DNA of 64,000 nucleotides, taken from the NCBI GenBank assembly GCA_947359465.1, contig OX375880.1, positions 23,884,714-23,948,713 of the forward strand. Direction: 5' to 3'. Origin of the DNA: Metellina segmentata. Lineage: Eukaryota > Arthropoda > Arachnida > Araneae > Tetragnathidae. Below, piece after piece: positions 1 through 10,891 of the stretch. The notes below the pieces were generated by a model. That model saw nothing but the letters and a program-made list of their open reading frames with translations. It searched no databases and had not been told where the DNA came from. The number at the start of each line of letters is the position of its first letter. Position 1 is the first letter of the stretch. The translations under genes and the position numbers were made by a program.

Positions 1-680
1 GGTTGTGATCTTCTGACAAAGGAAGTCGGCGTTTCAATAGCATTTCCATAAATAGTTGTTATTGGTTTCTCTATGATCTACTTACCATGAAGTAGGGATT
101 GTATTTTTTGCGCACGTGGAGGCTGGTACGTGTTAAATCTGCTGTGGCCTCAAATATCCTCTCGTTGACGTGATCGGTATGGAAGTTTGGAGAATAGGGT
201 ACCAGCTCAGGTGTTTTTTTTATTCATCTGACCTCGGCTCAAAGGTTGACCACAAATGTTCCCACATTGACGCGGTCGGTGTGGAAGTTTGGAGAGTGGG
301 GTACCAGCTCAGGTGTTTTTTATTCATCTGACCGTGGCTCAAAGGTTGACCTAAAATGTTTCCACGTTGACGCTGTCGGTGTGGAAGTTTGTAGAGTGGG
401 GTACCAGCTCAGGTGTTTTTTATTCATCTGACCGTGGCTCAAAGATTGTACCAGCTCAGGTTTTAAATATTCATCTGACCCTGGCTGCCTCAAATGTTCT
501 CACGTTGACGCGATCAGTGTGGAGAGTGGGGTACCAGCTCAAGTGTTACTTGGTCATCTGACCGTGGTTCAAAATTTCGATGTGTCCTCGGGTTATTTCT
601 TTCGGGATTGATCCCGGAACAATAGATTGTTGAGTTGGTCCAGTGTGACGTTAATGCAACTACCAACCACAAACTTTTTA
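1..680 (+). repeat. SINE body amplified in tandem
   Basis: The body of the SINE seen whole at 17431-17755 is present here, but its central part is iterated. The core GTACCAGCTCAGG recurs at about 199, 301, 401, 448 and 531, with spacings of roughly 102, 100, 47 and 83 bp, each followed by a TTCATCTGACC box. The 3' tail (GGGATTGATCCCGGA then GTGACGTTAA) closes the array at about 600-655. No tRNA-like head is visible, so the element is truncated at its 5' side or extends out of the window. Confidence 0.75.
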
Positions 681-798
681 CTAGATTATCATCTGGTCAA
701 AACACCCGATTGATTAACAGATCTGAATTGAATTGAGAGAGAGATGTGAAGGTTTTGTCGTGAAAAATGTATCGTTATTATATATGGGCGTGAATCTC

Positions 799-800
<2 letters not shown>

Positions 801-873
<73 letters not shown>
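801..873. repeat. (TA)n microsatellite
   Basis: An essentially pure TA run of about 70 bp. It creates a spurious poly-(Ile-Tyr) reading frame that is not a gene. Confidence 0.98.
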
Positions 874-878
<5 letters not shown>

Positions 879-954
879 GGATGTGTGTGTGTTCTCTATA
901 CAAATTTACACCGTTTGACCAATCCATACCTAATTTGGTAGACTTATACTTAAG

Positions 955-1275
955 AACACTGCGGAAAACATAAGCTATTTATTTCCTGTCTTCAGATCAA
1001 TTATGTAGCCATGAAAATTGGCACACAGGTTGTCCTAAAATTGCCCCTCGAAGCACCAATTTTAAAATCTAAAGTTTGTTTTTCTGCAATAAATGGACAT
1101 GGACAAGGAAACACGTTCTACAAGGTCTGTGTATTTGAGTCAACACAGGGACATATCGCGGTCATATTTTACCTGTCGCGGTAGGAAACACGTCCTACAG
1201 GGTTTGTGTATTTGAGTTAACAAAGGGAAATGTCGCCGTCATATTTGAAACCCGAGCAACGCCGTTTTCACACGT
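955..1275. repeat. Helitron-related dispersed repeat, copy 1
   Basis: The segment starting AAGAACACTGCGGAAAAC and ending near GAGCAACGCCG is closely repeated at 44453-44705, and parts of it (for example the CAATAAATG and CGTGTTTCCTTGTC blocks) appear inverted at 33105-33180. The CAACGCCG end resembles the 3' ends of the Helitrons in this window. No coding sequence seen. Confidence 0.6.
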
Positions 1276-1534
1276 ACAAATGAAAGCCCACTCTGGGAAC
1301 GGCTCCTGGTTTTATTTATTAGCAGTGGCGTAGCTAAGGAGGGCGACAAAGGCGTTCGGCCCCGACCACCAATATCTGAAAGGGCGGCATTTCAAAAATA
1401 TTTATTTAAGCGTTTTGCGGTTTTTCTCGAAATATTTCTTATACTTCTAAGAAAAATTTGCCTACGTCACAGAAATATATTTCAGTGATGCGCGCGCGAA
1501 GTCAATGCTTTCATTCACTCCTCGGCAGGTAGTT

Positions 1535-1620
1535 AATTAACGTCGCACTGAAGCAATACAACGAACTATTGGCGACGGTCCAGGATCCATCTGGAAGTGA
1601 AAGATTCGAGGCCAACACCT
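1535..1620 (-). repeat. SINE 3' tail fragment
   Basis: AACGTCGCACTGAAGCAATACAACG is the reverse complement of the SINE 3' end (CGTTGTGTTGCTCCAGTACGACGTT type), followed by a diverged GGTCCAGGATC block. Only the tail is present. Confidence 0.7.
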
Positions 1621-2029
1621 AGAAATTCTGGACAACTGCCAGATGACGATGTCTACACCCCAGCTAGCATCCCATTAAAAATTCCACACTACGTCAAAGT
1701 AAGGACATTAGAGGTTTCGCCAGATTTAACGTACACCAACCTCAACGAAAACGATGGTGTTTGGACCGTTTCGAAAGCGCAACCCTTCTTTTGCTTATGC
1801 GTCGTTCTTTGAGCCGGATTGTAGCGGTATGCAATTATTTTGGATGTGAAGTACACAGGTTTACAATTATTAATCCGTTACTCCTACAACTGGGCCACAG
1901 CGACCCCCACTCCATCTTCGGATACAACGTTCAACAACGAATCCTTCCTTTTGTGTAGAATCTCTACCTGAATCTAAAATTATCTTATGTATGTCTTCTT
2001 GAGCACACGAAACAAGGAAATAGATGCCT

Positions 2030-2150
2030 TTTCTTACTTCGTCCTTGAAAACCAATAACAGGAGCCATTTTCAAGGCCCAGCCTTCTTGGTTTTATGAAT
2101 ATTCAATAAAAAGTGCAACCTAAAAACATGTAGAGAACAGTGACTTTATA
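2030..2150 (+). repeat. Direct repeat, first copy
   Basis: Shares AACAGGAGCCA, CAAGG, GCATATTCAA/GAATATTCAA, TGCAACC and GAACAGT in the same order with 3680-3795. The two copies flank TIR element A, so a local duplication or a shared unknown repeat is likely. Confidence 0.55.
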
Positions 2151-2201
2151 AAAAAATATATCAATTAGTATAACTTACTCACTAATTATTTTAATAATAT
2201 A

Positions 2202-2888
2202 GAGGGACACCGGAGCTAGTTGGCATAAGAGGTAAAATGGTATTCACCTTGTACTTTTTACCACAGTGGTTTCAAAGCGGTGATATGTTGCAACTATTTA
2301 ATTACACGCGTTATGTTGAATCATCCACTCTAGTTTCAGTGTCATCGAAGCTTCCAGAGAAAGAAAAAATAGGGATTTGTGTTTTTGTGCCAAGTAAGTG
2401 TTTTTCTTTAATTGAAGGTTTTGGTGTTTTATGAAACCCTAGAATATGTTGAGGAGTTTTGAATGACTATGTTGGATAGAGTGAGCAATAACGAGATTGT
2501 ATTCGTGTACTGGAATTCCTTGTTAAACTTATGTGGAAGAGTGAGACAGCCATCTTGTCTCAAAAATACTGGTGGGGAAAATTGGCATTTAAGTCGTGAG
2601 GCATGTTGGCATAGAAGAGATAGTGGACATCGACGGGGATGAATTCTATATTTTCACAATGGTGAAAACACACAAGCTTTGGAGGTGGCCAGAAGTCACA
2701 AATACAATCTGGTACAACAAATTTTGCGAAAAGAAAAGTTACCAATCCGTGGACGATCGTGGACATGAAGCGTTAAGATTTCCATGTTCTTTTTGTTTTG
2801 TTTTTCTTATTTTATATTAAAATAAAAGTTTAATTATATATTATTAATATATATTAAATTATTTAATTAATATATATTAAATTATTTA

Positions 2889-2977
<89 letters not shown>

Positions 2978-3323
2978 TATTTAATTAATATATATTAAAT
3001 TATTTAATTAATATATATTAAAATATAAGATTTAATTTAATTAACTCGCATTACTGCTTAGATCCTATCACAATGACATGCTACGCCAACTTACCCCAGG
3101 CATTATGCCAACCCAAGGCTACTTAAGGGCATGGCATAGTTTGAATGCTTTACACTTTTGAATATTTAACGAGTAAGCTATACTATTTTTAGTGATGTTT
3201 TCTTCATTAATTTGTAGCCAAGGAATTCCACTATCAACAGCATTGGTTATATTAGCTGAAATTATTACTGAAAAAAAAGGAGAATCAAAAACCAAAATTT
3301 ATGCCAACTAACCCCTGTCCCTC
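2202..3323. mobile_element. TA-flanked TIR element A (pogo-like?)
   Basis: The left end GAGGGACACCGGAGCTAGTT and the right end (reverse complement GAGGGACAGGGGTTAGTT) form roughly 26-bp terminal inverted repeats and both sides abut TA. The TIR word TTGGCATA recurs inside (about 2607, and inverted near 3110). A + strand frame at 2596-2790 contains DGDEFYIFTMVKTH and a W-x-WPE block, reminiscent of the C-terminal tail of pogo-type transposases, but this is weak. A long TA microsatellite (2893-2972), embedded in palindromic AATTAATATATATTAAATT units, occupies the centre. Confidence 0.6.
2893..2972. repeat. (TA)n microsatellite in palindromic AT array
   Basis: A pure TA run flanked by several copies of TATTTAATTAATATATATTAAA, each nearly self-complementary. 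It lies within TIR element A. Confidence 0.95.
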
Positions 3324-3679
3324 TACCTTATTATCATTCTAAAAGCAAATTTTGTTTTGGACAGATTGCGAGATCAGCCTCATTTGTCCCAGTTCCCAAA
3401 AAGTCTAAGACCAGAGGTACTCGGATGATATTTTATTTTCCCATAGGGTTTACTGTCTATACGCTTCTGTTTTATGTTCTGTTTTACCTTCTGTTAACAG
3501 TTCGGCTGATACCCAAGCGATTTTCCCCCCTGTTTCCTTCCCATTATATTATTTCCCAATTCCTCCTTTTTGCTTCCTTTCACGACAATTTTGAAGTTGC
3601 CTGTCTTGTATTTGACGCAGCCTGGCCAAATATGACCCTTGCGCTACAAATCCCCCAAACAATCTTACTTCATTCCTTG

Positions 3680-3795
3680 AAACCCAATTACAGGAGCCAC
3701 TATCAAGGTCGAGATCCTTTTGCTAGTTTTTATGCATATTCAAGAGAAACTGCAACCAAAAAATTTATGTTGGGAACAGTAATTTTATAATAATA
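3680..3795 (+). repeat. Direct repeat, second copy
   Basis: Partner of 2030-2150. A second pair of related stretches lies at 3345-3410 and 3815-3880 (GCAAATT.TGTTTTGGACAGA then GTCCCA/GGTCCCA), suggesting that this region was built by more than one duplication. Confidence 0.5.
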
Positions 3796-4483
3796 TACCT
3801 TATCATCATTTTAAATTGCAAATTCTGTTTTGGACAGACTGGAATCAGTCTAATGTGTGCCTGGTCCCAAAACGTTTAGCTTCGTCTCTGCTTATTAGAG
3901 TATATACCGAATACGAGGGGAGATATACATATATCGAATATTTTCAGAACAGGTACGAATTGCATATGCGTAGTAAGCGTAAGTTAAGGGCTTGCAATTA
4001 TTTTATGGAAAACTCGAGAAGCGTTTCTCTTTTTGTTTGTGCTCTTGCCAGCGACCTCGACAACCTACCTATATTTTTGCAGAAACACCTACGGTCTCAA
4101 CCCACTCTTTTACGGTTTTAATAATGGACAATTTTATCAGCCTTTCTACAACGAATCCCATGTAAGAATATTTTGAAGGAACGGAAAAGGATGACTTTTA
4201 TGTTGCCACATATGCTCCATATTTTATCGACGTAACTCCTTTCGTTCAGTTACAGTGTCGGTTCGTGACTGGGAAAATACACGTGATTCCAAAAATTAAC
4301 GACAAGGCAATCGGAGATTAATCATGTACCAAGTACCTGTACCTAAGAAAATCAAACGAAAAATGGATATTCCACATGTTATGTGAACTAAAATAAAAGC
4401 ACCCACATGCACATTTTGTAACTGAAAATTAAAGAAATGAAAAAATGCTTAGTTGAACACATTGTATGTATTAGTTTTGACTT

Positions 4484-4800
4484 TTAAAAGTAACCTAATA
4501 AGGAATGTGCTGTACCAATTGCATGTCTCACAGTTCGCAGACCAGGCTTTCTACAGAGTTCTAGAGTTCTTGTTGCAAGGAATCCTTTTCTCGCAACAGA
4601 GCACATTTCTGCACTTGGGTAGTCCTTGGCCTGGTTGTGCAGGCTGCAATGCCACGTCCGAGAGCATCCCAAACATGTTCTATTGGATTAAGGTCAAGTG
4701 ACCTTTCTTGATCCGAATTCAGTATTTTGCTTAGTTTTTGGACGTGTTGTAGGTGAAGAATTATCAGGAGCAGGATGGGGGAAGGATTTTTAACAGGAAT
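4484..4800 (-). pseudogene. Tc1-like transposase C-terminal fragment
   Basis: The - strand translation contains LDLNPIEHVWDALGRGI followed by PRTTQVQKCALLRE and LQQEL, the standard end of Tc1/mariner (IS630) transposases, where the E of NPIE is the third catalytic acidic residue. Only about 90 codons are visible, with stops and frameshifts on both sides. It is a decayed fragment with no neighbouring N-terminal domain. Confidence 0.85.
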
Positions 4801-5690
4801 AATCAATTGTAGTTGATGTATTTATTTTGCAGATTGAATTAATTCTTCCAATTGAAGTGTTTCTTCATATCGTCCTAAAATGAGCTCGTCTTCATAGTCA
4901 CGAATAAAATGTCGTTGAAAATAAAATACCTAAAAACAGACACCAACAGATACATGTGCTTCTCATGTTACCTCAGCTTAAGTTACGAAATTGAGATTCA
5001 AACATAAAAACGACTGTCTGTAGCGAAAGCTCTTCAATTTCGCAGTAGGTAATCGCTGTGAATGGTTCGGGTTACCTTGGCAACTCACTAACGACCTGAT
5101 TTTTAAGCTTTCTAAATCTGGGCTTTTCGCTTGTATCGTCATGCCTTTTCGATTATTTCCCGTAAAGGGCACGTTGTGTAAATTGTTAGTTATCGCAATT
5201 ATGAGAAATTTCGGAACTAAATAAATGTAAAAACAAATGAAAGATGAATCTAAGGCAGGATGTTTCGGTTAATATCTGGCCAAATTGTAAAGTGAGGTAT
5301 AGGAGTCCAAACATTTTTTCTCAGAAACAGTGTGTCCGGAAAGGCCACGTTTAGGTGGTAGAGGTCGCTGTTTAGGTCAGTCGGTGACATCGTTTCTGTG
5401 GAGTAAGGCACCATTACCAGCTCGGATTTTCAACGGCAAGCTTCGAATTCGTGTAATGATGCAAGCCGTTGAAAATCCAAGTTGGGAATGAAGTTCTACG
5501 CTACGGAAACCATGTTATCGATTGATCTGTACTGCACCTTCTACCAAACACATTCTTTGACTAAAGATGTTTCATTTCGGCTCTTCTACCATCCTTCACA
5601 ATTTGGCCGGGGGACTTAAAAACCTTCTCTTAGGCCCATAATTGGACGGGTAAATTTTTTAGAAGTTCCGCATCTGAAATACGGGATTGC
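4801..5690. other. Gene-free stretch with inverted repeats
   Basis: No supported gene. GGATTTTCAACGGC (about 5425) is repeated inverted as GCCGTTGAAAATCC (about 5466), giving a 14-bp-stem hairpin with a loop near 27 nt. GGCCAAATTGT at about 5278 recurs inverted as ACAATTTGGCC at about 5600, possibly the ends of a diverged MITE of about 335 bp. Confidence 0.5.
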
Positions 5691-5695
5691 TAAAT

Positions 5696-6175
5696 GTATG
5701 AGGAAGGTCGTATCTGCTCTGCGAGTCTATTAAAAATATTTGGAGGGCTGTAGCTGGCCTGCGGACTGGTTAAACTTGTCTGGAGATTCATATCATGTCT
5801 GAGGGCCTGATAAAAATATTTAGAGGGCCATATATTCTCTTCTGACTGGTTAAGCCTGTCTGGAAGACCATATCTGGACTGCTTGAAGGTTGAACCTATT
5901 TGGAGGGCCATATATTCTCTTCTGACTGGTTAAGCCTGTCCGGAAGACCATATCTGGTTTGCTTGAAGGTTGAACTTCTTTGGAGGGCCATATATTCTCT
6001 TCTGACTGGTTAAGCCTGTCCGGAAGACCATATCTGGACTGCTTGAAAGTTAAACTTCTTTGGAGGGCCATATATTCTCTTCTGACTGGTTAAGCCTGTC
6101 CGGAAGACCATATCTGGACTGCTTGAAGGTTGAACCTATTTGGAGGGCCATATCGTCGGGCCTGAGCAATCTATT
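5696..6175 (+). repeat. Minisatellite, 40-bp monomer in 80-bp dimers
   Basis: Two related 40-bp monomers alternate. One contains TTTGGAGGGCCATATATTCT, the other TCTGGAAGACCATATCTGG; both end in GGTT(A/G)A. Later copies are nearly identical as 80-bp units, earlier copies are diverged. About twelve monomers are present. The period is not a multiple of three, so reading frames across it are accidental. Confidence 0.92.
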
Positions 6176-6825
6176 CGCTACTACTGATTTAAATCTAGGT
6201 GCGATTTTTTGAGGACATGCTTGTTAAACTCAGTAATAGCTAAAAATTCAGTGAAATATCAGTGGAGACACTTTACTTGAAAAGCAGCAACTGGTTACAG
6301 GTTGACCTATGTAGGCAAGTGGGCATCCAAATGTTTCTTAGGAAGGAGCTGAAGAAGCGGTCATCCTCACATGGAATTGATATCGTGATACTTTTTTGTG
6401 TGTATAGCAGGGTGAACTTTCACTCTCAAAAAACTTCCCGGCCAAGTAAAGTGTCTCCTGTGTAATTCAAATTGTTGGTTGTCTGTGAAAATTTAAAAAA
6501 AATTACGACTGTTTACTTAAAATTTACACAATTTATCAACAAATTGACAGAAGCAAAATTAATTTTAGTTGAAAATTATTTAAAATGTAAGAAACTTTTT
6601 TTAACAACAGTTTGCTATCATTATTCTAAATTGATTCTGTATGGTTAAACCCCCTGAGATGAGAGTCACGAGTTCTCCGACTATTGTGCTTTTTTTATAA
6701 TACGCATAATAACTAAGTAAACGCATCAATTAGTTGAAATAGGAATTGGAAGGATTCTATTGGTCAAGAAGATCTAAATGGTTAGAAGTCATGCACGGAA
6801 GACTGTAGGTTATAGAACCGATATA

Positions 6826-7651
6826 TGAGCCGTTATTTTTGAAAGTGGTATGTCCACTTTAAAAAAATGAGTTGAGGGTAATTTTAGTAAGATATAGATA
6901 TCCTCTTTTTATATTTATAATCACACATTCAATGGAGCGTGATTTCTTGATAAAGTAATCAAAAAAATTTTAGCTATAAAATGCTATCGCAAAAATATTT
7001 TTTTTGAAAGTGGAATGAGTTTATTTCTAATAACCATCGTTAAAACAACTTTCTATTTCCTGTTTCTTTTGCTCTGAATTAATTTCACAATTCTAAATTT
7101 TGTGCACTTTTAGTTGTAAGTTGTGGCAACTGCGCGATCAAGAGATAAAAAGGAATCACAAATTAATATCTTTAGAACAACCATGGATATTAGCAAATGA
7201 AGACGAAATTGTGATTAATTATCTTCTTAATTAATTAAGAGAAATTATTTATATCTTCTTTTTTAATATAACTGAAATTAATTCTTAATAAACATTATTA
7301 TTCGTGTACTTATATGTCTTCATTTTAATTATTATTTTAAACATTAAAAAATTCATTTCAGTAAAGCCAATGTCTATAATAATATGGACTGAAATTTCGT
7401 CTTGTTTTTATTTCTTATAATATGTTATTATTGAAAGTGGTATAGGTCCATTTGGAGCTAAAAAACCGTTTATATTTAGCAATTTTAATAATCATCGTTG
7501 CATAGTAAAATTTAACATGTTTATAGTGTTAACAACATCTTTCAAATTTATTAACTTTTTCCAATATTTTTAAATTAGTTCAAACGCAAACCCTTTAATA
7601 TATCGATTTATGAAAAAATGGACTTATACCACTTTCAAAAATAACGGCTCA
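6826..7651. mobile_element. TA-flanked TIR element B, family unknown
   Basis: Perfect inverted termini TGAGCCGTTATTTTTGAAAG plus TGGTAT, each bordered by TA. The subterminal word GAAAGTGG recurs at about 7004 (GAAAGTGGAATGAG) and 7433 (GAAAGTGGTATAGGTCCATT). No transposase could be read, so it is non-autonomous or decayed. Its terminus resembles that of element C at 47990-50005. Confidence 0.75.
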
Positions 7652-7740
7652 TATGCGTGTGAACCCCTCAGAGGGTTAAAAATTACCAGTTTGAAAAATA
7701 TAACGAAGTGGAATATCTTTACATACATTATATGGACTAA

Positions 7741-8099
7741 AGTACTTTATTCTATTTAGTTACTGGTAGGCCCTTCTTTTGCTTGTATTACAGCTGCAAC
7801 ACCGTCAAGACATATGTTCCACAAGTTCTCTGTAAGTCTGGGCATGAATAGCTCACCATGCCTCTTGAAGGTTGTGAGAAGATATTGTTGTGAAGATGGG
7901 CGTGCAACAACCATCATCGTCGTAGTATTGCCATAGTGTAAGGCAAGGCCGAATGATCCAGAACGTCGAGGTACACGTCAGCGTTCATGGTACCAGGTAC
8001 ATAAAGCAATGGGCCGAGTCCTAACCCGGAAAACAACCCTACACTACATCCTCCTTCGAATTTCTGCAGTGTCCAAATACTTTTGTTCATTTAGTGTAT
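7741..8099 (-). pseudogene. Tc1-like transposase fragment
   Basis: The - strand reads GLGPLLYVPGTMNADVYLDV, then DHSALPYTM, the region just before the second catalytic aspartate of Tc1-type transposases. The catalytic DN-x(2)-H block and the rest are missing or frameshifted. The end near 8099 (ACACTAAATGAACAAAAGTA on the - strand) looks like a terminus. A deletion derivative. Confidence 0.75.
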
Positions 8100-8271
8100 G
8101 ATAGCTTGAGTCCCATCTAAAGAGAACGCTTATTTTTTTTAAATACTTTGAGGATGGGAAATGAAACCCATCAGCCACCCCTTAGGTAAAACACATAATG
8201 TATAGTTAATCTACAGGTGAATCTGCAATGAATGGTTAAGTCCGGTTAATGATTGAAATTCACATTTTATT

Positions 8272-8457
8272 TGGGATACAAGAACATATCCCAGCTGTAA
8301 AAACTGTGATACAGAATTAAGTCCCGAACACGTCCTCTCTTGCCCGGCCATCTTGGCGAGCATTCAACAAATTAGTGACTCTCCCTTGGAGGACCTGTAC
8401 TCGGACAATTGCCTTAAAATAGCTGAGATTGTGTGGACCGTGCATGGCCCTATTTAA
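8272..8457 (+). pseudogene. Non-LTR retrotransposon (Jockey-like) ORF2 C-terminus
   Basis: A 61-codon frame ending in TAA contains YPSCKNCD, LSPEHVLSCPA, LEDLYSDNC and IVWTVHGPI. The C-x2-C...H-x4-C zinc-knuckle-like spacing followed by a hydrophobic tail is typical of the extreme C-terminus of arthropod LINE reverse transcriptases. The reverse transcriptase itself is absent, as expected for a 5'-truncated insertion. Confidence 0.7.
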
Positions 8458-8459
8458 AG

Positions 8460-10883
8460 TGTTCTATCCACTACAAGACAACAACATGTATATTATTCAT
8501 TGTTTCTTTGTGTTTGAATAGTTTGAACGTCCATTTATATAGTCTTTTCTTTTTTCTTAAATTCCAAATAGATTTACAAAAATAGTTATGATCGGGCTCC
8601 CACAAGTTGGCAGTCGAGTAATTTGGTTTTTAACAAGTCGTTTCAAATTAGATACGTTGACATGGAAACGAAGTTCTCTCACAACTAACATCTGTTGCGC
8701 GGATTCTGGTTCCATGTTCGAAAGCGACAGGGGTTGGCAGGAGATCGCTAACCATGCTTTTAAATATGGCACCCTTTTCTCTAACGGGCTTTCACATCTT
8801 TTCAAAAGTCTACTGACCCAAGGTCGACTGCCTTCTCATCGGAGGCGCCATTATAGTAAAAACATACAATTAAATTATGGGTTCCGGCTTGTTACGGTCA
8901 AAGGAACATCTCAATGGTATGTTACCAATTGCTAAGTTTTGTATATTTGACCGTGAACGATGTAGAACACAACCACTATGAACTATATTGGACTATCTTC
9001 TGACTTTGGAGGGGTATAAGACTCGTGTTTTACCAACATTTCGATCGGAATCAAAGAACACGTTACATAAAAAAGTGATTTTCAACTTTTCATTACGTAG
9101 CACATATAACTACTTGTAATTACTAAAATTCTAAAATTTAATTTTTGCCGATCTGATAAAAAAAAAGGTATAATTTTGATTGATTTACAAAGTAATAATA
9201 ACTATCTACCTCTTTGCTCCAAAGTGGATTTATTTCCAGAGTTTGGAACAATTTATTTGTGATATTCTGTTATAAAAAACATTTAAAATTATTTGTATTA
9301 TTATCATTGAAAAGGGTTATTAAAAATACTTTTATTACTTGAATTTGTGAGCACACACTTGTCTAAAGCTCAAAATTAAATCGTTAAAATGGAATAAGTC
9401 TTAGGTACACAATTTCAACCGTTTCACCATCCGAAAGGCACGCCAATACCATTTTTTCGGTACACCGGTTGAACAGTTTGGTACCATTTTGACAATTTAT
9501 CCTCCACTGTAATTTAGATGTGGTTCAACATTTTACCTCGATCCCTTCGAAAGTTGAATTGAAAAGGATAAAATAAAAGCCTTTACACTCATGGTATACT
9601 GGTAATTAACTTAGTATTGTTTCGTTTGAAATCAAGGAACATAGACAAACATTCAAGGATAAATCTCTTCTATTGTAAGAAATTTCAATAGTTTGTATTG
9701 AAAATGCGCTTATGATGACCTTTGTATGTAATTTGATAGCTAAAGGAAAATGGTTACAATATTTATTTTGATTCAAATCTTTAATAATTTTTACGAAAAA
9801 TTGTTTAGTTTTCCTCCAATGACAAAGGTGATGCGGATTTTTTTTTATATAAAGTAAACTACTCCGATAAAAATTCGTATAACTTTGAGTTTGTCATTGA
9901 GTAATTTGAAAAATTATTTTTCATGAAAATATCTCCGCCCTAAATGTCTCCTAATTGTATCAATTACATTACATTCTATCCTTTATCTTATTTTCCTCCC
10001 AAAAAATGTGTCAAATTAATTGCAAGATTTGATAGTAATTATGATGTGGAGTACGCTGATTTCAGAAAGGTTCTCGGTAATTGATCCGTTCCATAAAAAT
10101 AGGAATACAAAATTATTTTCATCATGCTTTTTAAGCAATTGCATGGTACTACCAAAATGTTCAAGGAATTTGAAGAGATCTTGTGAACTTATTGTACATT
10201 ATCACCTTCAACAATAAAATGTGGCAATCATACATCCATTTTGTGAATCAGTTTGCCAGTAATTTCGATATGGGTCACCTTCTTGAATCAAGTAGGTTTA
10301 GGTAACGTGTTTACGGGGAGGCAGCTTTTTCGTTGAGACAATCGAACATTCATATGTACTTTTACGAAATCGTATAATTGTAAAATGTGAGCTGTTGAGT
10401 AATTTTGACGGTCAGTTTAAACATTTTGCAATTTGAGCACACTTTTATCATTTCTTGGAATATTAAAGAGCAGAAGAATTAGCCCCAGCCTTCAATTCGT
10501 CTGAAACTTTCCTCGGTCATTTTATTCTGTTTTCCCAAGATTAAATTTTGACTGGAAAAGTGTTTTGTTTTGATAGGGGGAACAAGGAATCTGGATACTT
10601 TCCAAATGCGTTACACAGCACTTGACTTCTTCCAGTGAAAAAATATTTGTGACAGACAATATGTGTTATTTGGGACATATATTGAGATCATTATACATCT
10701 GTCCCAAGGACATCTTGGAAAATCGTTGAATGACGCAATTCATGTTTTCTTTATCTCCTTACTCCTAAAATCTGAGTTTCTCTCATTGGAGATGTGCCAA
10801 TAATTTTAAAAGGGAGGTTGCTCCAATGGGACCTCTAAAATTTGCGTTGCTTCTCAAAGAAATACTTCGAAGGAAATGGTTGT
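8460..10883. other. Gene-free AT-rich stretch
   Basis: I see no supported gene, RNA or mobile-element terminus. The longest frame (8588-8935, 115 codons) has no motif I recognise, and its antisense partner is equally open, arguing against coding. Confidence 0.5.
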
Positions 10884-10891
10884 AATCAGGA

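Noticed and set aside
733..918. Open frame with a poly Ile-Tyr tract
   Set aside because: It is a translation of a TA microsatellite; no gene signals.
1597..1812. 71-codon frame with KIPHYVKVRTLEVSPDLTY
   Set aside because: No recognised domain, no splice or start context, and it overlaps a SINE tail; not enough to call a gene.
3425..3790. 121-codon hydrophobic frame
   Set aside because: Composition explained by T-rich DNA, and it overlaps a direct repeat; no family recognised.
5696..6175. CRISPR-like array
   Set aside because: The repeats are directly adjacent 40-bp units without unique spacers, in a eukaryotic genome; it is a minisatellite.
8588..8935. 115-codon frame
   Set aside because: No motif and an equally open antisense frame; treated as chance.
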